Below are positions 32,955-42,132 of a stretch of 64,000 nucleotides of DNA, piece after piece. Under the pieces are notes generated by a model. The model ran no database searches, was not told the DNA's origin, and worked only from the letters and a program-made list of their open reading frames with translations. How positions within the stretch are numbered: the stretch's first letter is position 1; every line of letters begins with the position of its first letter. Source of the stretch: UBA3775 sp051877895 (lineage in GTDB: Bacteria; Bacillota; Clostridia; Lachnospirales; Lachnospiraceae); contig JBJEJI010000076.1 of NCBI GenBank assembly GCA_051877895.1, positions 1 to 64,000 of the forward strand, written 5' to 3'. The position numbers and the translations under genes were made by a program.

Positions 32955-34838
32955 TTATTTTTTTATTGCCTTCTGGGTACGGGCTGCATTAAGTACTGCC
33001 AGTACCATAACACCCACATCGGCAATAATGGCTTCCCACATGGTTGCAAGGCCCAATGCACCCAAAATTAAAACAGCAAATTTGACAATCAGAGAACCGG
33101 ATATATTCTGTTTTACAATCCTGTTGGTTTTTCTGGCAATTACCACTGCATCACACAGCTTTGACGGTTTATCATCCATCAGCACCACATCTGCCGCTTC
33201 AATGGCCGCATCAGAACCCAGACTTCCCATGGCAATTCCAACATCTGCTGCCGCAAGAGCCGGCGCGTCATTTATACCGTCTCCCACATAAGCCACAAAG
33301 CCTGTTCCCTTGGTTTTCAGTATCTGTTCCAGCATGGCAACCTTTTGATTCGGTAAGAGTTCAGCGTAGACACTGTCGATTCCGACTTTTTTACCGATAC
33401 TTTCCACCACGTTCTTTTTGTCACCCGAAAGCATTATAGTTTTTGTTACACCTAAGGATTTAAGCTTTTCTACTGCTGTAGTGCTATCTTCCTTGATTTC
33501 ATCGGATACAACAATCACTCCAAGAAACCTTCCGTCTTTTGCAACATATACCAGACTTCCCGTCAAGTCATATTCCGGTGCTTCAATTCCGAATTTCTGC
33601 ATTAATTTTTTATTTCCTGCAAGAATCACACTGCCTTCAGAAATGGTCTTAATCCCATGCCCGGGTATTTCTTCCGAGGTTTCGGCACGATTTGGAGTAA
33701 TACCTGCTTCCTTGGCTTTAGCTATAACAGATAAAGCAATCGGATGTGTAGAACCTGCCTCTGCGGAAACTGCTGCCGACAGGCATTCTGTTTTGTCTGA
33801 ATCTCCGGCACACAAGATTTCGGTTACCGCAAAGCTTCCTTTGGTGAGTGTTCCGGTTTTATCAAACACATAAATTCCCGCTTTTGCCAGCATTTCCAGA
33901 TAGTTTCCCCCTTTGACCAGTACTCCCTGTCTGGCTGCTGCTCCGATTCCGCCAAAATAACTGAGCGGTACGGAAATAACAAGTGCACAAGGGCAGCTGG
34001 TTACCAGGAATACACAGGCTGTTCTGATACTGTCGCTGATGCTCCTGTCTGTGAACAAAGGAGGGAACACCGCTAACATCAGTGCTGCAATCACTACCAC
34101 CGGAGTATATATTTTTGCAAAACGATGAATAAAATTTTCCGTTTCGGCCTTATGATCCGATGCCTCTTCCACCAGTTCAAGAACCTTTGCCACCGTGGTG
34201 TCATTGTATTGTTTTGTAACACGAACCTTGAGCATTCCCTGTCCGTTAATGCATCCTGCGAGCACCTCATCCCCTGTTTTTGCACTTCTTGGCACACTTT
34301 CTCCGGTAAGTGCAGAGGTATCAATCATAGATTTACCCTCTGTTACAATGCCGTCCAGTGGGATTTTTTCTCCGCTTCTTACCAGAATAATACTGCCTAC
34401 CGGAACATCCTCCGGATCAACCTCATGTACTTCATCTCCTTCAACAAGGTTTGCAGACTCCGGTGCAATATCCATCATATCGGCTATGGACTTTCTGGAT
34501 TTATTTACTGCATAACTCTGAAAAAGCTCACCTATCTGAAACAGCAGCATAACGGCCACGGTTTCTTCAAATTCCTGTATGGCAAAAGCACCAAAGGTTG
34601 CCACAATCATCAGAAACTTTTCATCGAATACCTGTCCTTTTGCAATGTTCTTTCCTGCCGATATGAGCACATCATAACTTACAATAAGATAAGGAATCAG
34701 AAAAGCAATCAGACTGATAACCAGAGATTTTTCCTTTCCGATTATACCGGTAAAAAGGAGTATAAGTGCCACTGCGTAAAGCACCCCGCCGATAATAATT
34801 CTTTGTAAAAGTTTTTTCTGCTTTTTTGTCAGCTTCAT
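32955..34838 (-). CDS. P1B-type heavy-metal (Zn/Cd/Co class) exporting ATPase
   Basis: 627 residues. Six or more membrane helices, TGES actuator motif (SALTGESVP), metal-binding CPC at 282-284 (TSCPCALVIS), phosphorylation Asp326 in DKTGTLT, HPIALS and GDGINDAPALAAADVGIAMG. It lacks an N-terminal HMA domain; that domain is supplied by the separate 73-residue gene upstream. CPC together with the ArsR sensor's alpha-5 site suggests Zn/Cd/Co rather than copper export. Gene order: sensor, chaperone, pump. Confidence 0.93.
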   Translation of the reverse strand: MKLTKKQKKLLQRIIIGGVLYAVALILLFTGIIGKEKSLVISLIAFLIPYLIVSYDVLISAGKNIAKGQVFDEKFLMIVATFGAFAIQEFEETVAVMLLFQIGELFQSYAVNKSRKSIADMMDIAPESANLVEGDEVHEVDPEDVPVGSIILVRSGEKIPLDGIVTEGKSMIDTSALTGESVPRSAKTGDEVLAGCINGQGMLKVRVTKQYNDTTVAKVLELVEEASDHKAETENFIHRFAKIYTPVVVIAALMLAVFPPLFTDRSISDSIRTACVFLVTSCPCALVISVPLSYFGGIGAAARQGVLVKGGNYLEMLAKAGIYVFDKTGTLTKGSFAVTEILCAGDSDKTECLSAAVSAEAGSTHPIALSVIAKAKEAGITPNRAETSEEIPGHGIKTISEGSVILAGNKKLMQKFGIEAPEYDLTGSLVYVAKDGRFLGVIVVSDEIKEDSTTAVEKLKSLGVTKTIMLSGDKKNVVESIGKKVGIDSVYAELLPNQKVAMLEQILKTKGTGFVAYVGDGINDAPALAAADVGIAMGSLGSDAAIEAADVVLMDDKPSKLCDAVVIARKTNRIVKQNISGSLIVKFAVLILGALGLATMWEAIIADVGVMVLAVLNAARTQKAIKK

Positions 34839-34948
34839 AATTTCATTCTCCTGTCCACAGCCTTTATTGCATTAACTTTCACTCTGCCCGGCAATTCCGT
34901 TTTCTGCCCTCCGGCACAGACAGAATGCATATCAGACCGCCGTCTTTT

Positions 34949-35170
34949 TTAAATTTCTTCTACCGCAGCATCGGGTTCCACCGTTTTTACTGCCTTTTTT
35001 ACTTCATCAAGAAGTGTATTGGCTATTTTATCATCAGCCTCTACCGTAAGCTTTTCAGCCATAAAATTAATTTTTGCGAGTGTAACACCATCAATAGCTG
35101 CTACCAGCTTTTCAATTTTTGCTGCACAATTTGGGCAGTCAATTCCTTCAACCTTAAATTTTTTCTTCAT
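34949..35170 (-). CDS. HMA-domain metallochaperone (MerP/CopZ-like)
   Basis: 73 residues from MKKKFKVEGIDCPNC; GGAGG lies six bases before this ATG. A single heavy-metal-associated ferredoxin-like domain with metal site C12-P-N-C15, followed by the usual KIEKLVAAIDGV helix. It is effectively the detached N-terminal domain of the P-type ATPase encoded next, to which it probably delivers metal. The 110-base gap to the pump gene holds no clear structure. Confidence 0.9.
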   Translation of the reverse strand: MKKKFKVEGIDCPNCAAKIEKLVAAIDGVTLAKINFMAEKLTVEADDKIANTLLDEVKKAVKTVEPDAAVEEI

Positions 35171-35220
35171 AATTTCCTCCATTCCATGACCCGGTCTTTC
35201 CTGCAACCGTACTCATATAA

Positions 35221-35571
35221 TTATTCTAAAATATGTTCCATACCCTGACCGATAATGGTTCTGACGTGACCGTCAGCCAGGGAATAAAGTATGGATTTTC
35301 CGTCACGCCTGCTTTTAATCAGCTTCGCATTTTTCAAAACCCGGAGCTGATGTGAAATTGCTGACTGAGAATATTCCAGAACCTCGGCTATATCGCAGAC
35401 ACACATTTCATGTTCAAACAGACAGAACAATATTCTTATTCTGGTAGTATCCCCAAATACCTTGAAGATTTCCGCCAGATCCATCAGCGTTTCTTCCTTC
35501 GGCATGTGGGGCTTTACTTCTGCAACTACTTCTGCACATACATGCTCTTTGTGTTTTATTTCTTCGCTCAT
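35221..35571 (-). CDS. ArsR/SmtB-family metal-responsive repressor
   Basis: 116 residues from MSEEIKHKEH at 35571 (AAGGAT upstream). Winged helix with SQSAISHQLRVLKNAKLI. The alpha-5 zinc-site pattern D-x-H-x10-H-x2-E is complete: D100, H102, H113, E116, as in SmtB/CzrA-type Zn/Co sensors. A possible alpha-3 thiol site CVC lies at 57-59, and an N-terminal His/Cys-rich stretch (HKEHVC) could complete a CadC-like site. It is the first gene of the metal-efflux operon, with a palindromic operator overlapping its promoter start. Confidence 0.93.
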   Translation of the reverse strand: MSEEIKHKEHVCAEVVAEVKPHMPKEETLMDLAEIFKVFGDTTRIRILFCLFEHEMCVCDIAEVLEYSQSAISHQLRVLKNAKLIKSRRDGKSILYSLADGHVRTIIGQGMEHILE

Positions 35572-35630
35572 TTTTAATCCTTTCCGGGAAAGTAGAAACA
35601 ATTCTGTCACTAAACCCAAAATTGGTTTGA

Positions 35631-35654
35631 ACATATGAATAATTGTTCATATGT
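35631..35654 (-). promoter_or_regulatory. Operator palindrome for the ArsR-family repressor
   Basis: ACATATGAA-CAATTA-TTCATATGT is a perfect 9-bp inverted repeat around a 6-base centre, matching the A/T-rich 12-2-12-type SmtB/CadC sites. It lies immediately after the -10 box, covering the transcription start, where bound repressor would block initiation. Confidence 0.85.
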
Positions 35655-35656
35655 TT

Positions 35657-35685
35657 AATATATACCCTTATTATATAAATGTCAA
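35657..35685 (-). promoter_or_regulatory. Promoter of the metal-efflux operon
   Basis: Minus-strand TTGACA (35685-35680), 17-bp spacer, TATATT (35662-35657), directly followed by the operator palindrome. Confidence 0.85.
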
Positions 35686-35814
35686 GATATAATTTTTAAT
35701 TTACAGATTTAATTATCTCATTTTTTCTTACTGGTAATTTTCTATTGATAGTTGTATAATAAACAAGTATTATATAGATAAAAATTTTGATTTTGTACTT
35801 AACAGGAGGATATT

Positions 35815-37323
35815 ATGTCCCGGATTAGTAATAAAATTGCTTCCCTGGTTGCATATGGAATTAAAAATAATCTTTTACTGGAGGAAGATGCCGTTTATGT
35901 TACCAACCGTCTTCTTCACACAATGGAGCTGGATGAGTATGACGAGTCTGCTACGGCAACGGAAGAACCATTAGAGGACATACTTGCTGCCCTTCTTGAT
36001 GACGCAGTGGGAAGGGGACTCATTTCCAATGATATTGTTAGCAGGGATTTATTTGATACAGAGCTCATGACCCAGCTTATGCCCAGACCAAGCGAGGTCA
36101 TTGCAGAGTTTAGTTTCCACTATCAGGAAAATCCTAAAGCAGCCACTGACTATTATTATAAACTCAGTCAGGCTAGTGACTACATCCGTACATATAGGGT
36201 AAAAAAGGACATGAAATGGATTGCAGAGACAGAATACGGTCCTCTTGACATTACCATTAACCTCAGCAAGCCGGAGAAGGATCCTAAAGCCATTGCTGCT
36301 GCTTTAAAAGCAAAGGCATCCAACTATCCGAAATGCCTGCTTTGTAAGGAAAATGAAGGCTATGCCGGACGGGCAAATCATCCGGGACGGGGTAATCACC
36401 GTATCATCCCTCTCGTTTTAAATAACGAGACCTTCTATTTACAATATTCCCCGTATGTATATTACAATGAGCATTGCATTGTTTTTAATGCAGAGCATAC
36501 ACCCATGAAAATTGACCATGCTGCTTTTGCAAAGCTGATGGATTTTGTAACAATTTTTCCTCATTACTTCATTGGCTCCAATGCAGATCTTCCAATTGTA
36601 GGCGGTTCCATCCTGACACATGACCATTTTCAGGGCGGAAATTATGAATTCCCTATGGCAAAATCACCTGTGGAAACCCCTCTTGTTTTCAAAGATTTTG
36701 AGGATATTTCGGCAGGTATTGTCAAATGGCCTATGTCCTGCATCCGTTTAAACGGCAAGGATAAAGACCGCATTATCTTGCTTGCAGACAAGATACTGGC
36801 TGCATGGCGTGAATATACTGATGAAGCTGCCTTTATTTTTGCATATACAGATGGCACACCACACAATACCATTACTCCTATTGCAAGAAGGCGTGGTGAA
36901 AACTACGAGCTTGACCTGGTACTGAGAAACAATATTACTACCGAGGAACACCCTCTGGGAGTTTACCATCCTCATGCGGAGCATCATCATATCAAAAAAG
37001 AAAACATTGGTCTTATTGAAGTTATGGGGCTTGCAGTTCTTCCTGCAAGACTTAAAAATGAAATGATCTTACTGGCAGATGCCTTGAAGAACGGCAAAGC
37101 TGTAAGCGATATAGAAGAAATAGCAAAGCATGAGCAATGGATAGCAGAGCTGAAATCTAAACACGGAGACTTTGTCCTGATGAGCGAAGAGAAAATAAAT
37201 GAAATTCTCCGCATGGAAATCGGAAATGTATACTGCTCTATTTTGGAACAGGCAGGAGTATATAAACGGGATGCTGACGGAAAGGCTGCCTTCCTTCGAT
37301 TTATTGACACCGTTAATAGCTAG
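35815..37323 (+). CDS. galT: Galactose-1-phosphate uridylyltransferase, Firmicutes type
   Basis: Leloir pathway step transferring UMP from UDP-glucose to galactose-1-phosphate. 502 residues, the longer type 2 GalT found in Firmicutes. Residues about 165-185 (CLLCKENEGYAGR) and the HFQGG motif (ILTHDHFQGGNYEFPM) are family hallmarks. AGGAGG lies six bases before the ATG; a possible promoter is at about 35747-35780. No other gal gene is nearby, so it is monocistronic or grouped only with the downstream rhomboid gene. Confidence 0.95.
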   Translation: MSRISNKIASLVAYGIKNNLLLEEDAVYVTNRLLHTMELDEYDESATATEEPLEDILAALLDDAVGRGLISNDIVSRDLFDTELMTQLMPRPSEVIAEFSFHYQENPKAATDYYYKLSQASDYIRTYRVKKDMKWIAETEYGPLDITINLSKPEKDPKAIAAALKAKASNYPKCLLCKENEGYAGRANHPGRGNHRIIPLVLNNETFYLQYSPYVYYNEHCIVFNAEHTPMKIDHAAFAKLMDFVTIFPHYFIGSNADLPIVGGSILTHDHFQGGNYEFPMAKSPVETPLVFKDFEDISAGIVKWPMSCIRLNGKDKDRIILLADKILAAWREYTDEAAFIFAYTDGTPHNTITPIARRRGENYELDLVLRNNITTEEHPLGVYHPHAEHHHIKKENIGLIEVMGLAVLPARLKNEMILLADALKNGKAVSDIEEIAKHEQWIAELKSKHGDFVLMSEEKINEILRMEIGNVYCSILEQAGVYKRDADGKAAFLRFIDTVNS

Positions 37324-37375
37324 TACAAAAAACTGTAAACTTAATAATGAATATCATATTATTTTGATATATCAG

Positions 37376-37413
37376 AAACGCCCGTGTCTTCAGTCATGGG
37401 ATAAATTGATAAG
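37376..37413 (+). repeat. Hairpin resembling an IS200/IS605 right end or TnpB guide-RNA scaffold tail
   Basis: AACGCCCGTGTCTTCAGTCA followed by TGGGATAAATTGATAAG forms CCCGTG-[TCTTCAGT]-CATGGG then ATAAATTG. The stem-loop followed by GGGAT(A/G)AAT is the pattern seen at the 3' end of many TnpB-associated omega RNAs. No tnpB or tnpA gene is nearby, so if real it is a solo end. It lies just before the rhomboid ribosome binding site. Confidence 0.35.
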
Positions 37414-37429
37414 ATAACAAGGAGGAGAA

Positions 37430-38011
37430 ATGAATCTAATCAAAAAACTGGACTATAATGCGCCTGTGACCCTTACCTTTGCACTAATCTCTCTTTTTGC
37501 ACTGGTTCTTGCCACCATCACAAATGGTGCCTCGAACAGACTGCTTTTTATGACTTACAGCGACAGTCTGACAAATCCGTTAATGTATGTGAGACTTTTT
37601 ACTCATGTACTGGGACATGCAAGCTGGTCCCACTATATGGGAAATATGCTTCTCATCCTCCTTTTAGGACCGATTCTGGAGGAAAAATACGGGAGTCTGA
37701 ACCTGCTTGAAATGATTGCAATCACCGCTCTTATTACCGGTATTGTAAACAATCTGCTTTTTCCACATGTTGCACTGTTAGGAGCAAGCGGCATCGTATT
37801 CATGTTCATTATACTTGCAAGTGCCGTTAATTTTAAAAGTGGTTCAATTCCGATTACTTTTCTGCTGGTATTCATCCTGTATGTAGGCGGTGAACTGGTA
37901 GATGCCATCAGAATTAACGATAACGTATCCCAGCTTACCCATATCCTTGGTGGTACCTGCGGAGGCTTATACGGTATCATATATTCTAATATGAAATCCG
38001 GCAGACGGTAA
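37430..38011 (+). CDS. Rhomboid-family intramembrane serine protease
   Basis: 193 residues with six membrane helices. Catalytic Ser120 in LLGASGIVF (GxSG) and His171 in LTHILGG; the oxyanion-region HxxGN is H68-Y-M-G-N. The Ser-His dyad is complete, so it should be an active protease cleaving membrane substrates. GGAGG precedes the ATG by four bases. It lies downstream of galT but separated by a structured gap, followed by a strong terminator. Confidence 0.9.
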   Translation: MNLIKKLDYNAPVTLTFALISLFALVLATITNGASNRLLFMTYSDSLTNPLMYVRLFTHVLGHASWSHYMGNMLLILLLGPILEEKYGSLNLLEMIAITALITGIVNNLLFPHVALLGASGIVFMFIILASAVNFKSGSIPITFLLVFILYVGGELVDAIRINDNVSQLTHILGGTCGGLYGIIYSNMKSGRR

Positions 38012-38018
38012 AGAGAGT

Positions 38019-38050
38019 GCCATTCATCCCACCACCTAAAGGTTATGGGT
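38019..38050 (-). repeat. Second IS200/IS605-end-like hairpin
   Basis: On the minus strand CCCATAACC-TTTA-GGTGGTGGG then ATGAATGG. The stem has one mismatch and one G-U pair and is better formed on this strand than on the other. TTTAG inside the loop and GGGATGAATGG after the stem strongly recall IS605-type right ends and TnpB omega-RNA tails. No transposon gene is present. Confidence 0.45.
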
Positions 38051-38099
38051 TTTCTGTCTGTTTAACTATAAAATCATGTGCCATGGGGTACACAATATA

Positions 38100-38155
38100 A
38101 GCCCCTTTTATCCGCATTCCTGTTAACAGGCTCCGGAAAAAAGGGGCTGTTTTTT
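38100..38155 (+). terminator. Terminator after the rhomboid gene
   Basis: GCCCCTTTT (38101) pairs with AAAAGGGGC (38139-38147), extended by TCCG/CGGA and an inner CCTGTT/AACAGG palindrome, then TGTTTTTTG. It separates the plus-strand galT-rhomboid segment from the convergent minus-strand exporter operon. Confidence 0.85.
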
Positions 38156-38165
38156 GTCATTATAT

Positions 38166-38801
38166 TTAAGCAATTACTTCTTTAATCGTTGATATATACG
38201 GAAGCATGTGCCATTCGTTTTCAATTTTGTAAAAGAAGAAATCTGCTTCAAGATTTCCCAATTCACTGTTTCTGTTTGCTTTAACTATATAAGCATCTTC
38301 TATTTTGAATTCTTCCCCAAAAAGATTCTCTAATTCTTTACTGAGAGATTTTTTATCATTAAACCATTTTACTCCTACCAGGCTACAGGAAGAATCAGAA
38401 ACATCCCGTACCGAGTCACCGTAAAACTCTCTCATATGCTCTAAAAGTTCCTCTTCATTTTCGGCATGAAACATATTGAAAAGAATTTGCATTTCAGAGT
38501 CTTCCACATCGGTAAATTCCGGCTGGTTTATTTCACACATAAGAAACCAAGCCACAACCTTCTTGTCAAATTCCATTTCAATATCTGCATCCAGTTCTGT
38601 ATCTCCCTCTGTCAGGTCAAAAATACGGAAAACCCCTTTGTTTATTCTTTGATCGGCATAGGAAAAAAATAAAAACAAAGTTACAATCACCATAAAGGCA
38701 AAAACTGCAGTCCAAATAACACATGACCTGCGTTTTCTCTTCTTTTCTGCTATTTCCTCTTCCATTTCAGCAATTCGTCTGAATTCATTCCGATCTTCCA
38801 T
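38166..38801 (-). CDS. Single-pass membrane protein at the end of the second ABC operon, unknown
   Basis: 211 residues from MEDRNEFRRIAEMEEE, with GGAGG upstream. Residues 1-25 are a charged cytosolic helix, 26-49 a membrane helix, and 50-211 an acidic extracellular domain that I cannot place in a family. It follows the ATPase gene of the second exporter by 69 bases and is probably part of that operon, as an accessory or substrate-handling protein. Confidence 0.72.
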   Translation of the reverse strand: MEDRNEFRRIAEMEEEIAEKKRKRRSCVIWTAVFAFMVIVTLFLFFSYADQRINKGVFRIFDLTEGDTELDADIEMEFDKKVVAWFLMCEINQPEFTDVEDSEMQILFNMFHAENEEELLEHMREFYGDSVRDVSDSSCSLVGVKWFNDKKSLSKELENLFGEEFKIEDAYIVKANRNSELGNLEADFFFYKIENEWHMLPYISTIKEVIA

Positions 38802-38870
38802 CTGTATCCTCCATTATTACCTGTTCGGTTAAGTTCACCTGTTTTCCGCAGCCTCTGCATCTTTTTGATT

Positions 38871-39548
38871 TTAGGATAATCTTACATCCTGCATGATTGC
38901 CCCTTCATCTATGGTAATAATTCTTTTACACATTTCTGCCAACTTTATATTGTGGGTTACAATTACAATAGTCTGCCCTGCCTCATTAAGTTCCTTAAAA
39001 ATATTCATTACTTCCAATGCTGTTTTATTGTCAAGTGCACCCGTAGGTTCATCAGCCAGAATCAGATTATTCCCGGAGGCTATGGCTCTTGCAATAGCAA
39101 CCCTCTGCTGTTGCCCTCCGGAAAGTCTGCTTACATTTTTCTTTTCCATCCCGGAAAGTCCTACCTTTTCCAGTGCTTCTTTTATAATCCTTTGTCTCTC
39201 AGCACGTGGAACTCTCTTTGCAAGAAGGGGAACCTCTACATTTTCACCTGCCGTATAGTTATTTAACAGTGAAAAATTCTGAAACACAAAACTGACATGG
39301 TTTTTTCGGAACATTGAAACCTGTTCTCCCATCAGACTATCTACGCTGGTTTCATCAAAATAATACTTTCCGGTTGTCAGCGTGTCCATACATCCCAATA
39401 TGTTCAATAAAGTAGATTTTCCGGAACCGGATTCTCCTACGACCGCTGCCATTTCTCCACGTTCTATGGATAGATTAATATGATTCAATGCAGTCAATGA
39501 TTCATGATTTGTTTTATATACTTTTGTTACATCCTCAAGCCTTATCAT
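38871..39548 (-). CDS. ABC transporter ATPase, second exporter
   Basis: 225 residues. Walker A GESGSGKSTLL, Q-loop FVFQNFSLL, signature LSGGQQQRVAIARAIA, Walker B LILADEPTGALDN and VTHN. It closely resembles the ATPase at 28169-28837 (same NHVSF.FQNF motif), marking paralogous exporters. GGAAAGGGG precedes the ATG. Two permease genes lie upstream. Confidence 0.94.
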   Translation of the reverse strand: MIRLEDVTKVYKTNHESLTALNHINLSIERGEMAAVVGESGSGKSTLLNILGCMDTLTTGKYYFDETSVDSLMGEQVSMFRKNHVSFVFQNFSLLNNYTAGENVEVPLLAKRVPRAERQRIIKEALEKVGLSGMEKKNVSRLSGGQQQRVAIARAIASGNNLILADEPTGALDNKTALEVMNIFKELNEAGQTIVIVTHNIKLAEMCKRIITIDEGAIMQDVRLS

Positions 39549-39621
39549 TACGCCCCTTTCCGGTATATCTTACTGATAAACATACCTGACATTCTTCCAA
39601 ACTTTATATTTAATCGGTTTC

Positions 39622-40791
39622 CTATTCCTTGCTTTTTAGCAGTTCCGTAACCGACATTCTTTGGAAAGTCAAAACCGGTAATAATGTTGAAACACAAAAG
39701 ACCGCTATTCCCAATCCTGCTAATAACATTCCTCCATAAATAGCATGTGTCTTAATTACGGTATTTCTGACAAAGTCCCAGTACCCATCTCCATAAGTAA
39801 CAAAGGTATAAAGACATGAAATTGCGTAAGCGGGTATTACCGAAAGCAGAACCCTGACACCATTTTCCAACATTAAAATCCTGTTGATATCTTTATGGTC
39901 GTACCCAAATGCATATATTACTGCATACATAGGAGCATTCAGAAAAACCGAAGAAATTGCCATTACACAAATAACAGCAAAAGTAATTGCCAAGAGAATA
40001 TATCCCAGAACAATTACAGTTTTTGAAGCCTGAATATCCTGAGCATTGTTTTCCTGAATACACTGATAAATACTTTGCATTCGGAAACCATATTCATAAT
40101 CTGCTGCAATACCCTTCATAGTTTCTTTCAGTTCATCCTCAGAATTCTCCGAAAAGAGGTAAAACTTACTTAAACTAACTTCCTGACTGATGCACCCAAC
40201 CATCACCTGTTCAGAAGGAATACTGTCGTATAATTGATTACCATCGGGTGATGGAACAAATAATTGTCCGTCATCCAAAATGCCTTTCACGCAGTAGATT
40301 TCTTCTCCAACAGAGAACCTTGTTCCTACCGGATATTTATCCTCATATTTGCTGCCGACATAAGCAGGATAATCCTGCCCCTCTTTCTTGTTTAAATCAA
40401 GATCATTTCCTCCGGATGTCAGTTTAAGATAGCTGCTGTATCCGGAGTCCACACAATATATTTCTTTAGTGGTTCCATTTATTTCAGAAGCATATATTCT
40501 GCCCACTGTAATGTGTTCTACGTCTGATAATTCATTTAAAAAATGATTAACGTTTTGAAGCTCATCATAAAAAATCGTCAATTTAACCACATATGACTGT
40601 TTCTGACGGTAATTGGTTGCATCGTCTAAAACTCTATCGGAAATACTATAATCCACATGCATCATAAAAACAGCATAAACAAGTGAAAAAGAAACAATTC
40701 CCAAAAACACGGTAAGAATAAATAACCCCATTCGTCTTGTCATAACATCTAGTGCAAGTTTCAGAATACGGCCTCTTTTGCTTTTTTTCAT
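39622..40791 (-). CDS. FtsX-like ABC permease, second exporter
   Basis: 389 residues from MKKSKRGRILKLAL; GGAGGTGACGG immediately precedes the ATG. One N-terminal membrane helix (about 18-40), an extracellular domain of about 210 residues, three C-terminal helices. Works with the permease upstream and the ATPase downstream. Substrate unknown. Confidence 0.86.
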   Translation of the reverse strand: MKKSKRGRILKLALDVMTRRMGLFILTVFLGIVSFSLVYAVFMMHVDYSISDRVLDDATNYRQKQSYVVKLTIFYDELQNVNHFLNELSDVEHITVGRIYASEINGTTKEIYCVDSGYSSYLKLTSGGNDLDLNKKEGQDYPAYVGSKYEDKYPVGTRFSVGEEIYCVKGILDDGQLFVPSPDGNQLYDSIPSEQVMVGCISQEVSLSKFYLFSENSEDELKETMKGIAADYEYGFRMQSIYQCIQENNAQDIQASKTVIVLGYILLAITFAVICVMAISSVFLNAPMYAVIYAFGYDHKDINRILMLENGVRVLLSVIPAYAISCLYTFVTYGDGYWDFVRNTVIKTHAIYGGMLLAGLGIAVFCVSTLLPVLTFQRMSVTELLKSKE

Positions 40792-40858
40792 CCGTCACCT
40801 CCGGAGAGCATATATTTCAATATCCTCTGTTACAACATCTCTTTTATTCCTGTTCTTA

Positions 40859-42001
40859 TTAATATTCATATTTCCGCAGTGCATCTGCAGGAGTGATTCT
40901 TTTACTTCGTTTCAGTTCAATAACCGACATGACAACTGTAATAAACACCATAATGCCTACAACCACAAGTACCTGAGAAACATTCAAATAACCAAACAAA
41001 TCAAATCCTTCTCTCCACAAAAAAGTAATAGGTATCTGAATTAAAAACGCCGTCACAAGTGACACCAGTGCCAGAGTTCCAAGTTTTTTAAACAAATTTT
41101 CTGCAAGCTGCCATACACTGTAACCCCAAAGTTTCCGGACAGCAATCTCCTTTTTATGTGCGCTAAACCACAGTCCTGACAAGGCAAAACTTCCCGCAAG
41201 TGCAAACATTGCCAATGTCATAAAAAACATTTGAAACATTTTATTATTGCTCTCTTCTGCCTCACCATGGTAACCTCTGTCAATGCTTCCCATTGTGTTT
41301 TCCCGGATTCCAAACTTCGTTTCATCATAAACATATTTATACTGTTCCTCAACCGATTCAAACACATTAGTTTGCTCATCAGTCTCTTCAAATGCTTCAA
41401 CACTCATTCTTCCAAACTGTGTTCTTAAGCAAGGTTCCATAATTGCTTTCTGCACATTTTCTCCAAGGGCATCCGGAGTAGAAAAAATTATTCCTGAGGA
41501 ATATTCCACATTTAATGCTCCGATAATCCCTGTCACGATGCATTCAACACCGTTAATTAAAATATATGATTTATCGTCTCTTTCATATGTATACTGCTCA
41601 TACTCGTACCCAATGGCAACGGCTGGCTTATTTTCAGTATTTTCACCAGGAAGCGTACCTTCCATTAATTTCTGAAGCAATGGAATTTGACAATCATAAT
41701 AAATATATAATACTGTTGTATCTGAGGCATCTGCTTCACTTTCACCAATGTATACCTGTAACAAAAGACCCCTGTTGGAATCAGAATCATTAAGCGATGA
41801 AAAGAACTCATCATATTTTTCCAAATTCATCTCTTCATCATAAATACGAACTGTATTTAAATACCGATACAAATATTTTGCCCGAATATTATCCTCTTGC
41901 TCTGCATATCCGGCAACGGCAAAGCCATTAATCACAGCCAGAAGCGTCAGTGTAAAACCTATAATTAATGCCAGATTTGACAATCTGTTTATATTTTTCA
42001 T
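40859..42001 (-). CDS. FtsX-like ABC permease, first gene of second exporter
   Basis: 380 residues from MKNINRLSNLALIIGF (GGAGG upstream). The N-terminal helix (9-30) precedes an extracellular domain of about 230 residues; the C-terminal three-helix bundle begins near 255, with the coupling segment AHKKEIAVRKLWGYS. Upstream is an A/T-rich region (42002-42087) that should carry the operon promoter; no peptide gene like the one at 32 kb is seen there. Confidence 0.86.
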   Translation of the reverse strand: MKNINRLSNLALIIGFTLTLLAVINGFAVAGYAEQEDNIRAKYLYRYLNTVRIYDEEMNLEKYDEFFSSLNDSDSNRGLLLQVYIGESEADASDTTVLYIYYDCQIPLLQKLMEGTLPGENTENKPAVAIGYEYEQYTYERDDKSYILINGVECIVTGIIGALNVEYSSGIIFSTPDALGENVQKAIMEPCLRTQFGRMSVEAFEETDEQTNVFESVEEQYKYVYDETKFGIRENTMGSIDRGYHGEAEESNNKMFQMFFMTLAMFALAGSFALSGLWFSAHKKEIAVRKLWGYSVWQLAENLFKKLGTLALVSLVTAFLIQIPITFLWREGFDLFGYLNVSQVLVVVGIMVFITVVMSVIELKRSKRITPADALRKYEY

Positions 42002-42087
42002 AATCAGCCTCCGCCGTTTTCTTTTCTTCCACTCTGAATTTAAAATTCATATAAGAATTTTATATAACTTTTTTTATAAAATCATGT

Positions 42088-42122
42088 CAAAAAGACCCTG
42101 CCTCCCCCAAAAGGAGACAGGG
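42088..42122 (-). terminator. Terminator of pgi
   Basis: Minus strand CCCTGTCTCC-[TTTTGGG]-GGAGGCAGGG followed by TCTTTTTG, 11 bases after the pgi stop. Confidence 0.85.
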
Positions 42123-42132
42123 CTGTTTTTAA

